This document shows positions 16,566-25,392 of a stretch of DNA of 64,000 nucleotides, one piece after another. The notes under the pieces are model-generated. The model saw only the letters and a program-made list of their open reading frames with translations, searched no databases and had not been told where the DNA came from. Both the position numbers and the translations under genes were made by a program. Source of the stretch: JBLIRR01 sp049472395 (GTDB lineage: Bacteria > SZUA-182 > DTGQ01 > JBLIRR01); NCBI GenBank assembly GCA_049472395.1, contig JBLIRR010000003.1, forward strand, positions 62,001-126,000, read 5' to 3'. Within the stretch, counting starts at the first letter, position 1. Every line of letters starts with the position of its first letter.

Positions 16566-18827
16566 GTGTTTGAAAGAAATAAGATAGTTATCATCCTCAT
16601 CAGTTGCTTATTGCTGGGACTCTATGCCTCTTTGAGCGAGGCCCGACGGATAGTTGCGGTCCCCAATTATAATCCTCAAGCAAAGACGTGCGCTGATATT
16701 TATTGTCATAGCAATGGAAAGGGTAACACACGATCCATTGCATGGAACTCAAGGAGCCCCATGATATGCGAGATTTGCCATGGGTATCCGCCACCAAGTG
16801 AACATCATCGCAGCATCTCGGCCCAGACAGGATGCCAGGTATGTCACCCTGACACCATTGCCAATGGGTATACGACCAGGTTTCACATTGATGGTGCTGT
16901 TACCGCCTATCCTGTCGATGTATCAGAGAGTACTATAGAAGAAGAGGGATGTATTGTATGCCACAAAGAGCAGCAAAACGGCTTACGAGCTATCGTGCCT
17001 GAATTTCAGTTTCTGTCCCACCATATCCAAGGAGAAATAAACAGTAGAGGATGCGCTGTGTGTCATCTGGAAGAAGAAGATATTTATCATGGTAATAAAC
17101 AAATCGATCTTAAAAATCATCAGGGCGGTCCTTCATTTGTATCACTTCAATATGATGAATTTTGTTTAAGTTGTCACAACATAGGAGAATCGCAATTATA
17201 CGGCCCCTTCCCCTTTAATGACAGTCAACCTATTATTAGCATTCAAAATGAACTTATATACAGGGAACGCGGAAATTCTACTTTTACAAATTTCTGGTAT
17301 TCTCACAATCATCTCCCCTTATCATCAGGGCCCATGCAACGATCACGAATAGCTCTTTCCCAAGGGCAAATGTCCGTTAACGATCCATCCTTAATGATGA
17401 TGCAAGGAGCAGCTGTCTCCTCTCCTATTGCCGGCTCCCCTATTGCCGGCTCTCCCCTTGCCGTTCCGGTAGTGCCCACAACTCCCACAATTATCACGCC
17501 CATTGCAGCGGGAGGAGCGCTAATTCCCGGAGCTACATCTATTATTCCGGGAGTTACAGGCATAATGATGGCTCACCAAATTGGGGGTGGAGCACTTCCT
17601 ACTGCAGTGGTACCTCCTTCTGCCACGGGGGGCATGGCCCTTCAGGCATTATCCCCCGCAGCTATAAATCCTATCCAGCCGGGGAACATGAATCAGCAAG
17701 TCATTTCCCTTGCAAGTCCTGCTCCCATGGGTGTGGGTAATCAAACCGGCCTACCCTTAAATCCAGCCCCTGTTGCCTCCCTCGGGATGCCCATGTACAA
17801 TCAAAATGAGCTCCTTTCCCCTCTTTCCGTCATGACACCCGGAATTTCCAACAGATTCTCACCTACCCTCCCCCTGTCCCCCCTCAACATGGGGTATCCA
17901 TTGACGCCTGCTATGGGAAATCCCGGCATGGGTAATCTCGGTGTAGGAAATCCAGGTATTTCTAATCTCGGCATGGGAAATCCCGGTATGGGAAATCCGG
18001 CTGTGGGCATTCCAGTTATCGCAAATCCCGGTATGGGAAATTTCGGTATGGGGAATCCGGCTCTCGGAAATCCCGGTATGTCTTATGGGGTTGGCGCACA
18101 GATGATTGCCTATCAGCAAACTACGCCTCGCATTATCCCATATTCCCCGGGCATGTATTCTTCTATGAACAACAATACAATGATACCCGCATATCAGCCG
18201 TCATTGATGCAAAGCTCTTCTCAAAACCAACACATGACGACGATAACAGGCAATCCAGGAAACAGTGGTCAGAACATGGGCTTTACCCCACCGCCTCCTC
18301 CCGGGAACGGGAACAATATGCAGCAATCCCAGATGGCGCATAATCCTCAAGGGCCTGAGGTCTCCGTCACGATGCCTCAAGGTCACAATCCTCAACAGCA
18401 GACCATGGGCAATGATTTTGGCGCCATGACGCTCCCCTCGCCTGGCCATAAAGAGGATGAAGCCACGACAAATGATATGCACAATGATACCACTCAGTAT
18501 GCACATGATGATCAAGCAACCACTGACGAGACTACCTGTTTACAATGCCACAGTTATTCCGATCCTCAATTGATTCCCTATGCCCAGATAACACTAAACT
18601 ATAATGGCCATTATTCCCATACAGGCTGCTCTCAATGCCATATGCCTCACGGAAGTTACCAGCCAAAGCTTATAAGAGTTGGTATAGTGTGGGACCCTCT
18701 ATCGAGAACGTGTAATGTTGACACCTGCCACCCCATATTCATGCATCAGGCTCCTTTAGAAACAAATGGACTCTCCTATGAGGTCATTCCAAACAGTTCC
18801 TGCAATACAACCTCATGTCATAATTAA
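16566..18827 (+). CDS. Secreted multiheme cytochrome with long Pro/Gly/Met-rich spacer
   Basis: The 753-residue protein starts at a GTG and has a signal peptide ending near LSEA. The N-terminal 240 residues hold one CX4CH (CADIYCH) and five CXXCH motifs; the C-terminal 115 hold CLQCH and CSQCH plus two CX4CH motifs (CNVDTCH and CNTTSCH). The CxxxxCH followed by CXXCH arrangement recalls the Geobacter C4xCH/C2xCH cytochrome domain. Between them lie nearly 400 residues of low-complexity sequence rich in Pro, Gly, Met, Asn and Gln, including GNPGMGN-type repeats. Two heme heads joined by a flexible linker suggest a bridging or surface-bound electron carrier that works with the giant cytochrome encoded 34 bases upstream, in one operon. 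Confidence 0.9.
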   Translation: MFERNKIVIILISCLLLGLYASLSEARRIVAVPNYNPQAKTCADIYCHSNGKGNTRSIAWNSRSPMICEICHGYPPPSEHHRSISAQTGCQVCHPDTIANGYTTRFHIDGAVTAYPVDVSESTIEEEGCIVCHKEQQNGLRAIVPEFQFLSHHIQGEINSRGCAVCHLEEEDIYHGNKQIDLKNHQGGPSFVSLQYDEFCLSCHNIGESQLYGPFPFNDSQPIISIQNELIYRERGNSTFTNFWYSHNHLPLSSGPMQRSRIALSQGQMSVNDPSLMMMQGAAVSSPIAGSPIAGSPLAVPVVPTTPTIITPIAAGGALIPGATSIIPGVTGIMMAHQIGGGALPTAVVPPSATGGMALQALSPAAINPIQPGNMNQQVISLASPAPMGVGNQTGLPLNPAPVASLGMPMYNQNELLSPLSVMTPGISNRFSPTLPLSPLNMGYPLTPAMGNPGMGNLGVGNPGISNLGMGNPGMGNPAVGIPVIANPGMGNFGMGNPALGNPGMSYGVGAQMIAYQQTTPRIIPYSPGMYSSMNNNTMIPAYQPSLMQSSSQNQHMTTITGNPGNSGQNMGFTPPPPPGNGNNMQQSQMAHNPQGPEVSVTMPQGHNPQQQTMGNDFGAMTLPSPGHKEDEATTNDMHNDTTQYAHDDQATTDETTCLQCHSYSDPQLIPYAQITLNYNGHYSHTGCSQCHMPHGSYQPKLIRVGIVWDPLSRTCNVDTCHPIFMHQAPLETNGLSYEVIPNSSCNTTSCHN
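17914..18090 (+). repeat. GNPGMGN-type repeats in the cytochrome spacer
   Basis: Short degenerate repeats (GNPGMGN, GNLGVGN, GNFGMGN) about 18-21 bp long recur roughly ten times in this stretch. They encode part of the flexible linker between the two heme-bearing ends. Confidence 0.7.
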
Positions 18828-18845
18828 TATTTATATCCCTCACCC

Positions 18846-18874
18846 TTGCGAAAAAATTTTTTATAAGATAAAAT
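18846..18874 (+). promoter_or_regulatory. Candidate promoter for the metVF unit
   Basis: TTGCGA (18846-18851), 17-base spacer, TAAAAT (18869-18874), in the 106-base gap after the cytochrome genes. Confidence 0.4.
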
Positions 18875-18933
18875 AACACTGTTTTATTGTTTTTTACTGA
18901 CGGATGAAGAACGATTATGAATGAGGTACAATA

Positions 18934-20841
18934 ATGGATGAATATAAACCGAGTTGTATGGTCGCATGCCCTGTCTATACCGATACTCAGGGATATGTAC
19001 AATTAGTAGCGGAAAGAAAGTATAATGAGGCCCTGGAATTAATCAAAAAGGTCAATCCCTTCCCCTCTGTCTGCGGAAGGATTTGCCACCACCCGTGCGA
19101 AGAAAACTGCAGAAGAAAAGATATTGACGGGTCTATTGCCTTAAGGGAATTAAAGAAATTTATTACTGAACACACAAAGGAGTATCGAAAAAAAACCCGC
19201 CACAAGGCAGAGATAAAGTATGATCAGAAGGTTGCAATTATAGGAGGGGGTCCGTCGGGTTTAACCGCTGCCCATGATATCATTAAAGCAGGTTATCCCG
19301 TGACTGTGTTTGAAAAGGAAAAAAATGCAGGGGGCATGCTCTCCCAGACTATCCCTGCCTATCGACTCCCACAGGAGGTCTTACAAGAGGATATTTATGA
19401 TATCGCCTCGCTTGGAGTAGAATTTAAAACAGGAGTTGCTATTGGCAAGAATTACTCATTTGATAAATTGATCCAAGACAGCTTCGATGCAATCATAATC
19501 GCCACCGGACTTCCGCTTAGCAATAGCCTTCCCCTTGAAAATATTGGAACTGCAGGTGTGGAGCTTGCGATTCCTTTTCTTAAAGCTGCCAAGCTTAATC
19601 AGATTAAGGAGATCCCTTCTGAAGTTATTGTAATTGGAGGTGGAAATGTAGCAATGGATGTTGCAAGGACTGCCAGACGTCTCGGTGCGCAGATCGTTAA
19701 TATTGTCTGTTTAGAAAATGAAGAAGAGATACCAGCCTGGGATTGGGAGATTGAAGAAAGCATAGAGGAGGGAATAACCATCAACTATCGGCTTGGGCCG
19801 CATAAAATCCTTGATTCCAATTGCACGCTCAAGGGGTGTGTGTTTAAAAAGGTTACCAGAGTATTTGATGAGGAACACCGCTTTAGTCCGCTTTACGATG
19901 AATCGGAGTTGACGGAGATTGCAGGTCAGATGGTTATTATTACCATTGGGCAGCGATCAGACCTCACCTTTCTTGAATCTCATCCTGAATTCCTCAATAA
20001 AAACAGATTAAATATTAACCTTCAGAAAATGAATGTAGCAGGGAGAAATGTTTTTGCGTGCGGAGAAGTGGTGACCGGTCCGGGATCTGCCATTGAGGCG
20101 GTAAGCTCCGGTCATGATGTTGCAGAACTCGTCATACATTATTTAAAAAATAAGGATTTTAAATCACTCCTAAAAGAAGAATTAACACCTGTTCCTCAAT
20201 TTGAGGAATCTTTCAGAGCGAAGATCTATAAATACGTGAAAAAATCTCCACCGAAAGTTGATCCACAGGAGCGAATCACTAATTTTAAAGAATTTGAGGC
20301 CGTATATACAGAGATTGACGCAATAGCCGAATGCTGCCGTTGTGTTGCCTGTACCTATGGGGCTAAAGTGGATGAAGATAAATGTGTCGCCTGCCTCACC
20401 TGTGCACGTGTATGTCCGTTTGACGTACCCGTTGTGAAAGATGTAGCTTCTTTTCCCTCAGAGCTATGCCAGACATGTGGCATGTGTCTGGTTGAATGTC
20501 CCGCAGGAGCAATAGAAATAGCGAGGTTTCCGCACGGAGACATTATATCTGCGGTATCTACCCTCATAGACCGAGGGATTAAAGATATTCATTTCACATG
20601 CTTTCACTCAGGACCGACAAGAATATCGAATGATACTGTAGAAGTATCGTGCGTGACGCGTTTAGGGGTAAATGATATGCTTCAATCTGTGGTAAAAGGC
20701 GCTCAGTCTATTACTGTTACCCTATGTGATGAGGAGCACAGCCCTACACCTGCTACTATCGATCGTTTCCGTAGGAGAGTTGAGAGAGTGAATAAATTAC
20801 TGGCAGAGACTGGCATAAAAACCCAAGTTACAATAAATTGA
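18934..20841 (+). CDS. GltD-like NAD(P)H flavoprotein with ferredoxin and MvhD-like C-terminal domains
   Basis: The 635-residue protein has three parts. Residues 1-450 are GltD-like: N-terminal Cys clusters (SCMVACPVYTDTQ, CGRICHHPCEENCRR), an FAD site GGGPSGLTAAHD and a NAD(P)-binding site GGGNVAMDVARTARR. Residues about 465-535 hold a Cys pair motif (CCRCVACTYG) and two ferredoxin motifs (CVACLTCARVCP and CQTCGMCLVECP). The last 100 residues (FTCFHSGPTR, SCVTRLGVNDML, VTLCDEEHS) resemble MvhD/hydrogenase delta, the link between hydrogenase and heterodisulfide reductase in other systems. It lies directly upstream of metV and metF, so it probably supplies electrons from NAD(P)H, perhaps with ferredoxin, to methylene-tetrahydrofolate reductase. 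That coupling is inferred from gene order. Confidence 0.85.
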   Translation: MDEYKPSCMVACPVYTDTQGYVQLVAERKYNEALELIKKVNPFPSVCGRICHHPCEENCRRKDIDGSIALRELKKFITEHTKEYRKKTRHKAEIKYDQKVAIIGGGPSGLTAAHDIIKAGYPVTVFEKEKNAGGMLSQTIPAYRLPQEVLQEDIYDIASLGVEFKTGVAIGKNYSFDKLIQDSFDAIIIATGLPLSNSLPLENIGTAGVELAIPFLKAAKLNQIKEIPSEVIVIGGGNVAMDVARTARRLGAQIVNIVCLENEEEIPAWDWEIEESIEEGITINYRLGPHKILDSNCTLKGCVFKKVTRVFDEEHRFSPLYDESELTEIAGQMVIITIGQRSDLTFLESHPEFLNKNRLNINLQKMNVAGRNVFACGEVVTGPGSAIEAVSSGHDVAELVIHYLKNKDFKSLLKEELTPVPQFEESFRAKIYKYVKKSPPKVDPQERITNFKEFEAVYTEIDAIAECCRCVACTYGAKVDEDKCVACLTCARVCPFDVPVVKDVASFPSELCQTCGMCLVECPAGAIEIARFPHGDIISAVSTLIDRGIKDIHFTCFHSGPTRISNDTVEVSCVTRLGVNDMLQSVVKGAQSITVTLCDEEHSPTPATIDRFRRRVERVNKLLAETGIKTQVTIN

Positions 20842-20875
20842 TTATCTGAATATTTATAGAAATGGAGAGCAAATT

Positions 20876-21559
20876 ATGATCATTGGAGAAAGAAAAACAC
20901 TTGATGAAATAACGGGGTATATCAAAGGATATAAAAAACTTCTTATTCTCGGATGCGGAACCTGTGTCACTGTCTGCCAAGCGGGGGGCGAGCAGGAAGT
21001 TGCTATTCTTGCATCTCAGTTACAGATAAGTAATAAGGAAAAAGGTATTGAGCAGGAAATTATAGAGCGCACTATTACACGTCAATGCGATAAGGAATTT
21101 TTCAAGGAGGTTGACGATTTGATTACCAATGTAGATGCCATTCTCTCATTAGCGTGCGGGGTAGGGGTAAATTATATCGCCAATTTATATGATACTCCCT
21201 GCTATCCTGGGCTTAATACCCTGTGTATGGCTGGCAATACTGAACATGGTCAGTGGGATGAAATGTGTGCAGGATGTGGAGAGTGTATTCTTCATCTTAC
21301 TGGGGGTATTTGCCCGGTTGTCCGCTGCTCGAAATCTATACTAAATGGTCCTTGTGGTGGAACAAATAATGGGAAATGTGAGATTAGTCAAGACATTGAC
21401 TGTGCATGGTATTTGATTGTAGAGAAACTGAGAAAACAAAATAGACTCTCTGACCTTGAAGTGATTATTCCTCCGAAAGATTGGAGCACTGCAAGGGATG
21501 GAGGGCCTCGCAGAATGATAAGGGAAGATTTAAAATTAGCACAAAAGGAGGATAAATGA
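20876..21559 (+). CDS. metV: MetV-like zinc/iron-sulfur partner of methylene-tetrahydrofolate reductase
   Basis: The 227-residue protein has the Cys pattern of the MTHFR C-terminal domain family: LGCGTCVTVCQAGG near the N-terminus, SLACGVG in the middle and a cluster-binding block with CAGCGECIL, GGICPVVRCSKS and NGPCGGT. In acetogens MetV pairs with MetF and passes electrons to its flavin. It follows the GltD-like flavoprotein gene after 34 bases, with GGAGAG before the ATG, and its stop overlaps the metF start by four bases (ATGA), which indicates tight co-expression. The assignment is strong from both sequence and context. Confidence 0.88.
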   Translation: MIIGERKTLDEITGYIKGYKKLLILGCGTCVTVCQAGGEQEVAILASQLQISNKEKGIEQEIIERTITRQCDKEFFKEVDDLITNVDAILSLACGVGVNYIANLYDTPCYPGLNTLCMAGNTEHGQWDEMCAGCGECILHLTGGICPVVRCSKSILNGPCGGTNNGKCEISQDIDCAWYLIVEKLRKQNRLSDLEVIIPPKDWSTARDGGPRRMIREDLKLAQKEDK

Positions 21560-22494
21560 ACACTGTGTTGAAATCCGGGAGCAATCTTGAAAAAGTTTTA
21601 AGTGAGGGAAAATTCGCCGTAACTGCTGAACTTGGTCCCCCGATGAGCGCTGAGAGAGAAGTAATCATCAATAAAGTAAATATCTTAAAAGGATCTGCAC
21701 ATGCGGTAAATATCACTGATAACCAAACAGCGGTTGTGAGAATGTCGAGTATTGGGGCAGCGATAATTATCCACCAACAAGGTCTTGAACCTGTTATGCA
21801 GATGGTGTGTCGGGATAGAAACAGACTCGCTATGCAATCAGATATCTTAGGTGCGAGTGCGCATGGATTAAAAAATATACTCTGTATTGCAGGTGATCAT
21901 CAGTCATTCGGCGCTGCAGGAAAGCTCAAAGGTCATATAGGGGCAAAAAATGTCTATGATATTGATACGATTAATCAGATCGGTATGTTTAAAAAGATGC
22001 GTGATGATCAAGAGCAGCTCGGGGGAGACAAATTGGAAGGGCATGTTCCTTTGTTTATAGGCGCATCATGGACCCCGATGGGAGATCCTATTGATTTCAG
22101 GATAATTCGTCTTGTAAAAAAAGTGAATGCTGGTGCAGACTTTATCCAAACCCAGGGTGTGTATGATATGAAAGCATTTGCCGAGTCAATGAAGCAGGTG
22201 GTTGATCGAGGCTTGCATGAAAAAACTGCTATTCTCGCAGGTATTATCGTTCCTAAAACCGCCGGCATGTTAAAATATATGAATAACTTTGTTGCAGGCG
22301 TTACCGTCCCTTCTGAATTAATAGATCGTATGGCTCAGGCAAAAGACCGTAAGAAAGAAGAAGCGATTAAAATAACAGTTGAGCTTATACAACAGTCTCA
22401 AGAGATCGAAGGGGTAAAGGGGGTTCACATACAATCTATTGAATGGGAAGAGGCAGTTCCTGAAATTGTTAAAGGAGCTGGGCTTGTTATCTGA
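21556..22494 (+). CDS. metF: Methylene-tetrahydrofolate reductase
   Basis: The 312-residue protein starts with FAVTAELGPPMSAER and continues as an eight-stranded TIM barrel with NITDNQTAVVRMSS, ILCIAGDHQ and GADFIQTQGVYD, which are flavin and folate-site segments of the MetF family. It reduces methylene-tetrahydrofolate to methyl-tetrahydrofolate, either for methionine synthesis or for the methyl branch of the Wood-Ljungdahl pathway. The fusion-free MetF/MetV pair with a dedicated flavoprotein upstream is typical of anaerobes that use the second route. It ends 82 bases before the convergent ATP synthase operon, with a hairpin in between. Confidence 0.92.
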   Translation: MNTVLKSGSNLEKVLSEGKFAVTAELGPPMSAEREVIINKVNILKGSAHAVNITDNQTAVVRMSSIGAAIIIHQQGLEPVMQMVCRDRNRLAMQSDILGASAHGLKNILCIAGDHQSFGAAGKLKGHIGAKNVYDIDTINQIGMFKKMRDDQEQLGGDKLEGHVPLFIGASWTPMGDPIDFRIIRLVKKVNAGADFIQTQGVYDMKAFAESMKQVVDRGLHEKTAILAGIIVPKTAGMLKYMNNFVAGVTVPSELIDRMAQAKDRKKEEAIKITVELIQQSQEIEGVKGVHIQSIEWEEAVPEIVKGAGLVI

Positions 22495-22510
22495 TTTGAT
22501 AAAATTATTA

Positions 22511-22560
22511 ATTTGCCACAGAGGACACAGAGATCATATCTGTGCTGCTCTGTGGTAAAT
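22511..22560. terminator. Bidirectional hairpin between metF and atpC
   Basis: ATTTGCCACAGAG (22511-22523) pairs over 13 bases, including one G-U, with CTCTGTGGTAAAT (22548-22560). Placed between convergent operons it can end both transcripts. It belongs to the same CACAGAG repeat type as 6075-6139. Confidence 0.65.
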
Positions 22561-22575
22561 TACAAAGAATTGAAT

Positions 22576-23028
22576 CTAGCGTCCTTTTGCCCGGTATAAA
22601 TCTACTGAGGCCTTTTTAATCTCTGCCTCGGCAGCTCTCTCGTCAAAGCCCACTCGCCCTACTCGTTCTTCATATAACCATTGCTCTGCTCTTCTTTTCG
22701 CCACAAGAGCCGGATCAATACCAGCCTCTGCCTCTATCTTTTCTGCTCCGGGAGATGAAATGGTAATCACATTTTTTTTCACCTGGAGAAAACCACCTGC
22801 TACGGCAACATAATAATACTTCTGATCTTTTTTATAACGCACATCGCTGACAAGCAGCCTGGCGAGCATTGGCGCATGATCACTCATTATACCGGTCTCT
22901 GTAAATTTTCCCTCATCTTCCTCACTGCTGCTCACCGGAGTTTTTACTACAACAATCTCAATCCCCTTCTCATCAACAATAATAGCCTCTGGGGTAACAA
23001 CCAACAAGGATAGCTTTGATGCTGGCAT
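22576..23028 (-). CDS. atpC: ATP synthase epsilon subunit
   Basis: The 150-residue protein begins with the beta-sandwich domain typical of epsilon (LSLLVVTPEAIIVDEKGIE, then a GIMSDHAPMLARL segment equivalent to the usual GxxxxxHxP..T.L stretch) and ends with a helical segment rich in Arg, Glu and Ala. Epsilon sits on the central stalk with gamma and couples rotation to catalysis; its C-terminal helices can inhibit hydrolysis. An insertion of charged residues (SSEEDEGKFTE) lies between the first strands. It is the last gene of the operon, 11 bases after atpD. Confidence 0.88.
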   Translation of the reverse strand: MPASKLSLLVVTPEAIIVDEKGIEIVVVKTPVSSSEEDEGKFTETGIMSDHAPMLARLLVSDVRYKKDQKYYYVAVAGGFLQVKKNVITISSPGAEKIEAEAGIDPALVAKRRAEQWLYEERVGRVGFDERAAEAEIKKASVDLYRAKGR

Positions 23029-23039
23029 AATAACTCCTC

Positions 23040-24458
23040 TTATTTAAATTTTGAGGCCTGCGCCAACGCCTCATCTATCGTACCCACCATATAAAATGCC
23101 TGTTCAGGAATATCATCATATTTTCCATCCGCAATGTCTTCAAAACCCTGCAGTGTATCCTCAAGATGCACATATTTTCCTTGAATACCAGTAAATGTTT
23201 CAGCAACAAAGAAAGGCTGCGTCAGAAACTTCTGAATTCTTCGGGCCCTCTGAACAGCAATCTGATCCTCTTCAGAGAGTTCCTCTAAACCCAGGATAGC
23301 GATGAGATCTTGCAAATCCCTGTATCTCTCAAGATATGTTTTTACCTTTCGTGCCACATCACAGTGTCTATCTCCAACAATCCATGGCTCTAGAATTTGC
23401 GAGCCTGAAAGCAGAGGATCAACTGCAGGATACAACCCCAATTCAACTATTTTTCTGGAAAGTACCACCATTGCATCAAGATGTGAAAAAACAGAGGCTG
23501 GCCCCGGATCTGCCAAGTCATCCGCAGGAACATATACGGCTTGGACTGAAGTAATTGCACCACTTGCTGTAGAAGCTACCCTTTCTTGCAGCATACCCAT
23601 TTCGGTAAACAATGTCGGTTGATATCCAACCTCAGAGGGGATACGGGCTCTTAAGAGTGATACCTCAAGCCCTGCCTGTACATATCTATATACATTGTCA
23701 AGAAATATTAACACATCCTGACTGCAATCATCACGAAAATACTCTGCCATAGTAAGAGCTGTAAAGGGAACTCTAAAACGGCATCCCGGTGGTTCATTCA
23801 TCTGGCCATACACAAGAACCGCCCTATTGAGCACGCCTGCCTCTTGCATTTCAACCCATAAATCATTTCCCTCACGAGTCCTTTCTCCAACTCCACCAAA
23901 TATTGAAACTCCCTGATGCTCAAGGCCAACATTCCTGATCAATTCCATAATTATCACTGTTTTTCCAACACCAGCACCGCCGAATAAGCCGACTTTTCCA
24001 CCTCGGGGAAAGGGAGTTATTAAATCAATTACCTTTATTCCGGTTTCAAAGATCTGAGGATACGTCTCAAGTTTCTCATAGGGTATAGGAGGCTTATAGA
24101 TTGGATTTCGTCTGATATCTTTTGGGAGGTCTCCTCTTTCATCGATTACATCTCCAAGAATATTGAACATCCGTCCAAGAATTTCTTTGCCTGCAGGTAC
24201 TGATATTGGTGCCCCTGTATCATAAATTGGTGTCCCACGTTTAAGTCCATCTGTCCCATCGAGCGCAACTGTTCGTACACATCCCTCCCCAAGTAATTGG
24301 AGCGCCTCAAGAGGAATTCCTGTGTCAGGATCACCCGCTCTCAGAAGATTATTAATCTTCGGAATATTCTCTTTAAACTCCACATCAACAACGGGTCCAA
24401 AAACTTGGTATACTTCCCCATGCATACGATCTACCGGTTTTAATCCTCTTTTTTCCAT
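23040..24458 (-). CDS. atpD: ATP synthase beta subunit
   Basis: The 472-residue protein is a complete catalytic beta subunit: N-terminal barrel (GEVYQVFGPVVDVEF), Walker A GGAGVGKT, GGVGERTREGNDLWVEM, the Walker B segment DVLIFLDNVYRYVQAG, VQAVYVPADDLADP and the lever motif LEELSEEDQ. Some normally invariant stretches differ, for example PPGCRFRVPFTALT where PPGARxRVxLTxLT is usual and TLFTEMGMLQERV for the TLxTEMGxLQERI segment, so it is a divergent F1. The gene follows atpG after 19 bases. It makes ATP at the alpha/beta interface in the cytoplasmic F1 head. Confidence 0.95.
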   Translation of the reverse strand: MEKRGLKPVDRMHGEVYQVFGPVVDVEFKENIPKINNLLRAGDPDTGIPLEALQLLGEGCVRTVALDGTDGLKRGTPIYDTGAPISVPAGKEILGRMFNILGDVIDERGDLPKDIRRNPIYKPPIPYEKLETYPQIFETGIKVIDLITPFPRGGKVGLFGGAGVGKTVIIMELIRNVGLEHQGVSIFGGVGERTREGNDLWVEMQEAGVLNRAVLVYGQMNEPPGCRFRVPFTALTMAEYFRDDCSQDVLIFLDNVYRYVQAGLEVSLLRARIPSEVGYQPTLFTEMGMLQERVASTASGAITSVQAVYVPADDLADPGPASVFSHLDAMVVLSRKIVELGLYPAVDPLLSGSQILEPWIVGDRHCDVARKVKTYLERYRDLQDLIAILGLEELSEEDQIAVQRARRIQKFLTQPFFVAETFTGIQGKYVHLEDTLQGFEDIADGKYDDIPEQAFYMVGTIDEALAQASKFK

Positions 24459-24477
24459 AGTATATTATTCTCCTTAC

Positions 24478-25389
24478 TTAAAAGCCAGATTGAGATGCTG
24501 CTTCTTTCTCGATAACATTTGCCGCACTTAAAATTCCCAAAAGATCTAAGGTAATTAAATCTTTCCTTATCTTATTATATTCTCTCAGCATTATCCTCAG
24601 TTTCTTTTCAGCTCTCTCCGATGCCTCCTCCATTGCCATCATACGCGCTCCCTGTTCACTCGCATATGACTCAAGAAGAACATCAAAAACCTGAATCTTG
24701 AAATAATTGGGTATGAGCTCAACCATAATACTTTGTATATCTGGCTCATATATCCACCGCTCCCATTCTTTTGGTCTCTCTTCAACTGGGATATCAAGCG
24801 TAAGAGGAAGCATTTTTATAACTGTGGGCTCCCTCTTTGCCGGGCCAAGAAATTTTGTATAAGCACAATAGATTTCCGCATAACCTTCATTGAAAAAAAG
24901 CCGTGACATATTATCTATTACTTCAAGAGCATCATCCATTGACACACCCCCACCTTCAACCCAGGAATCTACTTTGAGAATCGGATAATTGGTTTTCTTT
25001 TTAAAATACTTCTCTCCCCTTATCCCCTTTACCCATACACTGCCTTCGATACTCTTCTCCTTTAAATCGTCAAGAAATATATGAGCTCTTTTACAAATTC
25101 TCCCATTAAAACTTCCACACATCCCTATATCTGAAGCCACAACGAACATGGCAATCTTATCTACCTTACGTTTTTTGATTAAAAGAGGGGATAATGAAGT
25201 ATCCAAATTGAACTGAGTCTGGAGCAAGGCCATTTCTCGAAGTTTCTCCGCATATCGTTGAAGACTCAATGCCTTCTTTCTGGCTCGGGCTAATTTAGCG
25301 GCAGACACAGTGGCCATAGTATCGGTTGTCTGCTTGATATTCTCAACACTCCTCATCCTATTCTTTAAATCAACCAGCTTTTGTGACAT
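24478..25389 (-). CDS. atpG: ATP synthase gamma subunit
   Basis: The 303-residue protein has the paired terminal helices of the gamma rotor: an N-terminal SVENIKQTTDTMATVSAAKL and a C-terminal helix in which the usual N-x-x-R-Q-x-x-I-T motif is altered to YNKIRKDLITLDL. The middle has the Rossmann-like gamma domain with ASDIGMCGSFNGRI in place of the usual (S/T)DRGLCGG(F/L)N. The gene starts three bases after the atpA stop. It is the central shaft that couples c-ring rotation to beta-subunit catalysis. Divergence matches that of the other F1 subunits in this operon. Confidence 0.9.
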   Translation of the reverse strand: MSQKLVDLKNRMRSVENIKQTTDTMATVSAAKLARARKKALSLQRYAEKLREMALLQTQFNLDTSLSPLLIKKRKVDKIAMFVVASDIGMCGSFNGRICKRAHIFLDDLKEKSIEGSVWVKGIRGEKYFKKKTNYPILKVDSWVEGGGVSMDDALEVIDNMSRLFFNEGYAEIYCAYTKFLGPAKREPTVIKMLPLTLDIPVEERPKEWERWIYEPDIQSIMVELIPNYFKIQVFDVLLESYASEQGARMMAMEEASERAEKKLRIMLREYNKIRKDLITLDLLGILSAANVIEKEAASQSGF

Positions 25390-25392
25390 GAC

